A DNA stretch of 28,551 nt from Candidatus Aenigmatarchaeota archaeon (lineage in GTDB: Archaea; Aenigmatarchaeota; Aenigmatarchaeia; GW2011-AR5): NCBI GenBank assembly GCA_018304565.1, contig JAGVVX010000033.1:1-28551 (forward strand), written 5' to 3'. The notes under the pieces are model-generated. The model did not search any database and was not told the DNA's origin. It saw only the letters and a program-made list of their open reading frames with translations. Shown one piece after another: positions 28,257 to 28,551 of this stretch (position 1 is its first letter; the number at the start of each line of letters is the position of its first letter). The translations under genes were made by a program, and so were the position numbers.

Positions 28257-28551
28257 TCACGGTGTAGATCTAAAAAGCAAGACGTATGTGGCAAACCAGC
28301 TCTGGGAAACAGCAGAACCGGCCGGGACTATCATCCTGAGGAATAATGTGGTGAAGTTTCCTCTTGCAGGGCTCATGCCGAGGCCATAATTGGGGTCAAA
28401 GTTGTTCGTGATATTTATTTTGCTCGTATTAACTGAAGCGTTGATATTTTGTCTTATTGTTGCGCAAGAAGGCGTGCAGCTTGCGAGTGTTATTGTGTTA
28501 TTGTTGTTGTCCGTCCAGTTTGTCATCTTGAAGTGGAGTGTGCCGGTAACA
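28257..28551 (-). CDS. C-terminal end of a secreted protein gene, truncated by the window
   Basis: The frame is open from the window edge (reading TGTLHFKMTNWTDNNNN) to a TGA at 28257-28259. It is rich in Asn and Thr with many NxS/T sites, contains the pair ASCTPSCATI, and ends WFATYVLLFRSTP. The style matches extracellular beta domains of the next gene downstream, with which it shares a GTGA overlap. I do not recognise a family from this fragment. Confidence 0.65.
   Translation of the reverse strand, partial: VTGTLHFKMTNWTDNNNNTITLASCTPSCATIRQNINASVNTSKINITNNFDPNYGLGMSPARGNFTTLFLRMIVPAGSAVSQSWFATYVLLFRSTP

Overview
This window most likely comes from a small-genome DPANN-type archaeon, possibly in or near Micrarchaeota or Diapherotrites. 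Six observations support this. At least seven genes start 25-35 bp downstream of an archaeal TTTAAA-like TATA box, as leaderless archaeal genes do. All four tRNA genes are interrupted by introns, several with recognisable bulge-helix-bulge splice geometry. No CCA is encoded. VapBC, AbrB/PIN and RelBE modules are packed closely. A COG2522-like HTH regulator is present. Many proteins are secreted, rich in Cys or NxS/T, with few recognisable relatives. The phylum is inference; the archaeal assignment is firm.

Layout. Positions 1-6118 hold two small membrane proteins facing a 1428-residue multidomain membrane protein that ends in a lysozyme/lytic-transglycosylase-like domain. Positions 6213-8533 hold three PIN toxin/antitoxin pairs and a small coiled-coil ORF. 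Positions 8598-12546 hold a membrane-anchored protein, tRNA-Leu(CAA), a coiled-coil protein, tRNA-Gly(GCC), a TM-helix channel-like protein, an unknown protein and a RelBE pair. tRNA-Ser(UGA) follows at 12595-12756. Positions 12811-24894 form a surface-sugar/polyol region: GDPD-like phosphodiesterase, sugar isomerase/epimerase, two zinc polyol dehydrogenases, a broken SIS isomerase, an IMPase-family phosphatase, GT2 glycosyltransferase, a LigT-like 2H phosphoesterase, a tandem nucleotidyltransferase, a GT-C-like membrane protein, a radical SAM/SPASM enzyme and a paired small DMT transporter. tRNA-Ser(CGA), 348 bp long, lies at 24910-25257. Positions 25313-28551 hold a coiled-coil/winged-helix protein, an HTH regulator and a cluster of secreted or membrane proteins running off the window end.

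How the parts may work together (inference): the tandem nucleotidyltransferase and its adjacent dehydrogenase could make an activated sugar or alditol. The GT2 enzyme could load a sugar on a polyprenyl carrier, the two small DMT proteins could flip it, and the GT-C protein could transfer it outside, where glycosylatable secreted proteins are available.

The most striking signal is the tRNA set. The four genes carry nine inferred introns (Leu 3, Gly 1, Ser-UGA 2, Ser-CGA 3), most at non-canonical sites. They include a 141-nt D-loop insertion and an 80-nt T-loop insertion in a single gene. Removing them in silico gives canonical cloverleaves of 87, 71, 88 and 85 nt.
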